A stretch of 64,000 nt of DNA, taken from contig JAXMDM010000002.1 in the NCBI GenBank assembly GCA_046348835.1, positions 744,001 to 808,000 of the forward strand, read 5' to 3'. The notes beneath the pieces are model-generated. The model was not told the origin of the DNA. It searched no databases and was given only the letters and a program-made list of their open reading frames with translations. Below, one piece after another: positions 60,710 through 64,000 of this stretch. How positions within the stretch are numbered: the first letter of the stretch is position 1; each line of letters opens with the position of its first letter. The stretch is from Defluviicoccus sp046348835. Lineage in GTDB: Bacteria > Pseudomonadota > Alphaproteobacteria > Rhodospirillales > Defluviicoccaceae. The translations under genes were made by a program, and so were the position numbers.

Positions 60710-62598
60710 CAGCCGGCCCCCGGTCGCGCCGCGTCTTCGCGGGAGGAACCGAAGCGGCCGGCGACGGACCCGACGATGCCTTGCGGAAAGGCGACCACCA
60801 GGGCGAGGATGATGGCGCCGATGACCAGCCGCCAATAATCGGTGTAGGTGGCCAGCACGATCGCGAGCGTCTTGTAGGCGATGGCGCCGACCACCGGTCC
60901 GGCGAGGCTCTGGATGCCGCCCAGCAGCACCATCACCAGCGCGTCGACCGACACCGGGATGGCGAGCACGTCCGGAAAGACGCTGCCCTTGAGAAACCCG
61001 TAGAGGCCACCGGCGAGGCCGGCGAAGGCGCCGGCGAGAACGAAGGCGAGCCGCTGCACCCGCTCGCGGTCGATACCGACCGCATCCGCCCGCAAGGGGG
61101 AATCCCGGCAGGCGCGCAACGCCAGGCCGAAGGGCGAAAAGACGATCTGTCTGAGGAAGACCACGGCGCCGCCAGCCAGCGCCAGCGTCAGGTAGTAGAA
61201 GGCGGCGGGGCTTGACGCCCAATTCGGTGGCCAGACGCCGAGGATGCCGTTGTCGCCGCCGGTGACGTCGTACCACTGGAACGCGATCGACCAGACGATC
61301 TGGGCGATGGCGAGGGTCAGCATGGCGAGATAGACGCCGCTCAGGCGGACGCACAGCGCCGCGGCCAGGGCGGCACCCATGGCGGCGAGGACGATGCCGG
61401 CCGGCAGTGCCGCCGCCATCGGCCAGCCGAGGCGGGTCGCCGCGAGAGCGGCACCATAGGCGCCGAGGCCGAACCAGGCGGCGTGACCGAAGGAGACCAT
61501 GCCGCCCAAGCCGGTGAGGAGGTGCAAGGTGACGGCGAACAGGGCGAAGATGAGGATCTCGGTCACCACCGATAGCCCGTAGCCGCCCACCAGCGCCGGC
61601 AGCACCAAAGCGAGGAGGCCGAGGCCGAAGGCGGCGTTGCGCTCGCCGGTGGACAGGGGGCGGATCGGCCGCTCCTGGACCCCCGTCGCCGACGCCGCCA
61701 GCGGTTGCGGCCGACCGAGCAGGCCCCACGGACGCACGATCAGCACCGCCGCCATCACCAGGAAGGGAATGACCAGGCTGATCTCGGGGAGGACGACGAG
61801 GCCGAAGGCGTTCAGGGTGCCGATCAGCACCGCCGCCAGCCAGGCGCCGGCGACGCTGCCGAGGCCGCCGACGACGACGACCACGAACACCTCGACGATC
61901 ACCTGCAGATCCATGGCGTGGTGGATCGGCGCATGGGGGACCTGGAGGGCGCCGCCGAGACCGGCGAGGAACGATCCCAGCATGAAGACGAGGGTGAACA
62001 GGCGGTTGCGGCGGACCCCCAGCGCCGCCACCATGTCCCGGTCCTCTGTCGCCGCCCGCACCAGGATGCCGAAGCGGGTTCGGCGGAAGAGCAGCGTCAG
62101 CGCCGCGAGGACGACCGGGCCGGTGGCGATCAGGAACAGATCGAAGGCGGGCACGCTGCGACCGAACAGGCTCACCGCGCCGTCGAGGCCGGGGGCCCGG
62201 GGGCCGAAACGGTCCTCCGGCCCCCACACCAGCAGCACCAGGTCCTGCACGATGAGGACGACGGCAAAGGTGGCGAGAAGCTGGAACAACTCGGGCGCCC
62301 GGTAGATGCGCCGCAGCACCAGCATCTCCAGCAGACCGCCGATGAGGGCGACCGCGGCGGCGGCGGCGAGCAGCGCCAGCCAGTAGCCGGCGGCGGAGCC
62401 ACCCAGCATCGCCGCCATCGGTCCGACGAGGGTGACGGCGATGTACGCCCCCAGCATGTAGAAGGAGCCGTGGGCGAAATTGACGATCCGGGTCACCCCG
62501 AAGATGATCGACAGGCCGGAGGCGACGAGGAACAGTTCGGACGCGCTGGCGAGCCCGCTCAGGAACTGAACGGCGACGGAGTCGAGGGAGAACGGCAA
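60709..62598 (-). CDS. Fused LivH-LivM ABC permease
   Basis: A single polypeptide of about 629 aa joins the two permeases of the family. The N-terminal LivH half includes VASGLSIIFGVTRIVNFAHG and LGSVAGAWLAAVLIGTLNAF. The C-terminal LivM half includes LLTGLGGMVSFGHAAWFGLG, YDVTGGDNGILGVWPPNWAS and AYKTLAIVLATYTDYWRLVI. They join around residues 285-320. The start is uncertain: TTG 62598 lies 16 bp after the upstream stop, while the nearest ATG (62679) overlaps the upstream gene. The complex should import a small amino acid, amide or aromatic acid. Confidence 0.88.
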   Translation of the reverse strand: MPFSLDSVAVQFLSGLASASELFLVASGLSIIFGVTRIVNFAHGSFYMLGAYIAVTLVGPMAAMLGGSAAGYWLALLAAAAAVALIGGLLEMLVLRRIYRAPELFQLLATFAVVLIVQDLVLLVWGPEDRFGPRAPGLDGAVSLFGRSVPAFDLFLIATGPVVLAALTLLFRRTRFGILVRAATEDRDMVAALGVRRNRLFTLVFMLGSFLAGLGGALQVPHAPIHHAMDLQVIVEVFVVVVVGGLGSVAGAWLAAVLIGTLNAFGLVVLPEISLVIPFLVMAAVLIVRPWGLLGRPQPLAASATGVQERPIRPLSTGERNAAFGLGLLALVLPALVGGYGLSVVTEILIFALFAVTLHLLTGLGGMVSFGHAAWFGLGAYGAALAATRLGWPMAAALPAGIVLAAMGAALAAALCVRLSGVYLAMLTLAIAQIVWSIAFQWYDVTGGDNGILGVWPPNWASSPAAFYYLTLALAGGAVVFLRQIVFSPFGLALRACRDSPLRADAVGIDRERVQRLAFVLAGAFAGLAGGLYGFLKGSVFPDVLAIPVSVDALVMVLLGGIQSLAGPVVGAIAYKTLAIVLATYTDYWRLVIGAIILALVVAFPQGIVGSVAGRFGSSREDAARPGAG

Positions 62599-62614
62599 GG
62601 CGGCGACGTCCGCC

Positions 62615-63820
62615 CTAGTCGCTCGGGCGCAGCGCCGCGGCTTCGGTCTCCGGCGGCAGGTAATCACCGCCCTTGGCATAGTGCCAGTCGACCATCACTC
62701 CCTTGCCGTCGACGACGGCGGTGCGGCCGACGAAAGCGCCCATCGTCGACTGGTGATCGGCGGCGCGGAAGACGATCGGCCCGAAGGGGCCGGCGACCTC
62801 GATGCCCTCGGCCAACTTGATCATTTTTTCCGTATCGGTCGAGCCGGCGCGGGCGATGATCGCGGCCACCGCCTTCATCGTCATGTAGCCGACGATGGAG
62901 CCGAGGCGCGGGTCCTCGTGGAACTTGGCCCGGTAGGCGGCGACGAAGGCGTCGTGCTCCGGCGACTTGATTGCATACCAGGGGTAGCCGGTGACGATCC
63001 ACCCGGTGGGCGCCTCCGCCCCGAGGGGATCGAGATACTCCGGTTCGCCGGTCAGGAGGCTCACCACCTCGCGCCCCTTGAACAGGCCGCGCGTCTCGCC
63101 CTCGCGGACGAATTGGGCCAGATCGGCCCCGAAGGTGACGTTGAAGATGGCGTCGGGTTTGGCGGCGATCAGCGCTTCCACCACCGGGCCGGCGTCGATC
63201 TTGCCGAGTGGCGGCCACTGCTCGGCCACCCATTCCACATCGGGACGGGCCTTGGCCATGGCCGCCTTGAACGCGGCGACCGCCGACTTGCCGTACTCGT
63301 AGTTGGGCGCGACCGAGGCCCAGCGCTTCGCCGGCAGCTTGGCCGCCGCTTCCGCCAGCATCGCCGCCTGCATGCTGACCGACGGGCGCAGGCGGAAGGT
63401 GTAGCGGTTGCCCTTTTCCCAGACCAGCGCGTCGCTGAGGGGTTCGGCGGCGACGAACAGGATGCGGCGCTGCTTGGCGAAGTCGGCGATGGCGAGGCCG
63501 ACATGGGAGAAGAAGGTGCCCATCAGCAAGGCGACGTGCTCGCGGCCGACAAGTTCGTTGGCGGCGGTCACCGCGTCGCCCGGCTTGCCGCCGTCGTCGC
63601 GGGAGATGACCTCGAGCGGCCGGCCGAGAACGCCGCCGGCGGCGTTGATCTGCTCCAACGCCAGCTGCCAGCCGTTGCGGTAGGGGAGGGTGAAGGCGGG
63701 CAGCCCGGAATAGCTGTTGATCTCGCCGATGCGGATCGGCTCGGCGGCGCGGGCGAGGGCGAGCGGGGCGGCCGCCCCCAGGGCCAGCAGCAGTGCGATC
63801 ATCGTCCGGCGTGTGGGCAT
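62615..63820 (-). CDS. LivK-type periplasmic substrate-binding protein
   Basis: This 401-aa type I periplasmic binding protein has a signal peptide (MIALLLALGAAAPLALARAA). RIGEINSYSGLPAFTLPYRN, GRPLEVISRDDGGKPGDAVT, NELVGREHVALLMGTFFSHV and APNYEYGKSAVAAFKAAMAK follow. It leads the liv-type operon. The ligand cannot be read. Residue spacing resembles members for amides or aromatic acids as much as leucine. The downstream permease is a fusion. Confidence 0.88.
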   Translation of the reverse strand: MPTRRTMIALLLALGAAAPLALARAAEPIRIGEINSYSGLPAFTLPYRNGWQLALEQINAAGGVLGRPLEVISRDDGGKPGDAVTAANELVGREHVALLMGTFFSHVGLAIADFAKQRRILFVAAEPLSDALVWEKGNRYTFRLRPSVSMQAAMLAEAAAKLPAKRWASVAPNYEYGKSAVAAFKAAMAKARPDVEWVAEQWPPLGKIDAGPVVEALIAAKPDAIFNVTFGADLAQFVREGETRGLFKGREVVSLLTGEPEYLDPLGAEAPTGWIVTGYPWYAIKSPEHDAFVAAYRAKFHEDPRLGSIVGYMTMKAVAAIIARAGSTDTEKMIKLAEGIEVAGPFGPIVFRAADHQSTMGAFVGRTAVVDGKGVMVDWHYAKGGDYLPPETEAAALRPSD

Positions 63821-63864
63821 GGGTCCCGCTCCGTTTTTGCGCGCCCGTTCCTAGACCGGGGCGA

Positions 63865-64000
63865 TTATCTCAGCCCATCCTCACCCTTGATCGCCTCCTT
63901 GGTCAATCCGCCGACGCGCGGGCACGGCCGGCCGGAATCGGTGACGACGATGGCGATCAGGATCTCGCCGGCGCGGGGCGCATCGGCGATGCGCACCTCC
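63865..64000 (-). CDS. Unidentified protein, C-terminal 45 residues only
   Basis: A minus-strand frame enters from the right edge and ends at TAA 63865-63867. It reads VRIADAPRAGEILIAIVVTD, then SGRPCPRVGGLTKEAIKGED. Codon use is coding-like and no stop occurs in the visible part. I do not recognise the family. It lies 44 bp upstream of the substrate-binding protein start and may be in the same operon. Confidence 0.4.
   Translation of the reverse strand, partial: EVRIADAPRAGEILIAIVVTDSGRPCPRVGGLTKEAIKGEDGLR

Overview
The window is GC-rich DNA from an alphaproteobacterium, most likely of the Rhodospirillales. Several things point there: the rnd-kdsD-lptC-lptA order, FliX and an alpha-type DksA with a single zinc-finger cysteine, an alphaproteobacterial CheZ ending in a CheY-binding tail, sdhCDAB, an EcfG-type (-35 GGAAC, -10 CGTT) stress promoter and an NdvC-like glucan synthase. 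No species can be named from the sequence. I saw no insertion sequence, prophage, CRISPR array or rRNA. There is one tRNA, tRNA-Leu(CAG).

Layout. 1-3.6 kb: lipopolysaccharide export and Kdo synthesis (lptA, lptC, kdsD), a short RNase D and tRNA-Leu. 3.8-7.1 kb: a frameshifted TerB-like gene and a membrane GH17/NdvC-like glucan enzyme. 7.2-9.8 kb: flagellar hook gene, fliX and dksA. 9.8-12.4 kb: two tandem, AT-richer acyltransferase-3 genes, probably acquired surface-glycan modifiers. 12.7-16.0 kb: sdhCDAB with terminator. 16.4-22.5 kb: modA, cheZ, two small unknown genes, dapA, smpB and a FUSC transporter. 22.5-25.2 kb: an SDR oxidoreductase and a secreted GH71-like protein.

25.4-42.6 kb is an iron (and perhaps cobalamin) acquisition island. 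A BtuF-like protein diverges from an imelysin / di-haem oxidoreductase / imelysin / DUF1513 operon across a Fur-like box. A converging operon carries a 57-aa protein, a frameshifted DUF2325 protein, an OprB porin, an FbpC-type ATPase and a MauG/cytochrome c peroxidase. Divergent from it lies fbpA-fbpB. The FbpABC importer is therefore split between strands. The 970-bp divergent region holds three Fur-like boxes and a complete cobalamin riboswitch that points toward the porin operon but has no recognisable cobalamin gene after it. A ceramidase-like gene and a low-affinity iron permease gene lie just beyond, at the end of a YbbA/YbbP operon.

42.7-52.4 kb: YbbA/YbbP ABC system with divergent TesA-type esterase, a penicillin acylase homologue, trpGDC and recO. 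52.4-58.5 kb: a 967-aa multidomain PHB-depolymerase-like esterase, a GH3-family adenylating enzyme and an enamidase-like amidohydrolase. 58.7-59.1 kb: a KGG-repeat stress protein behind an EcfG promoter. 59.2-63.8 kb: a branched-chain amino acid/amide-type ABC importer with fused LivH-LivM permeases, then the 3' end of an unidentified gene.

The least explained part is the control region at 36.5-37.4 kb. Other points of interest are two genes each apparently missing one base, three unrelated 15-nt-period tandem repeats, and the triple-repeat esterase.
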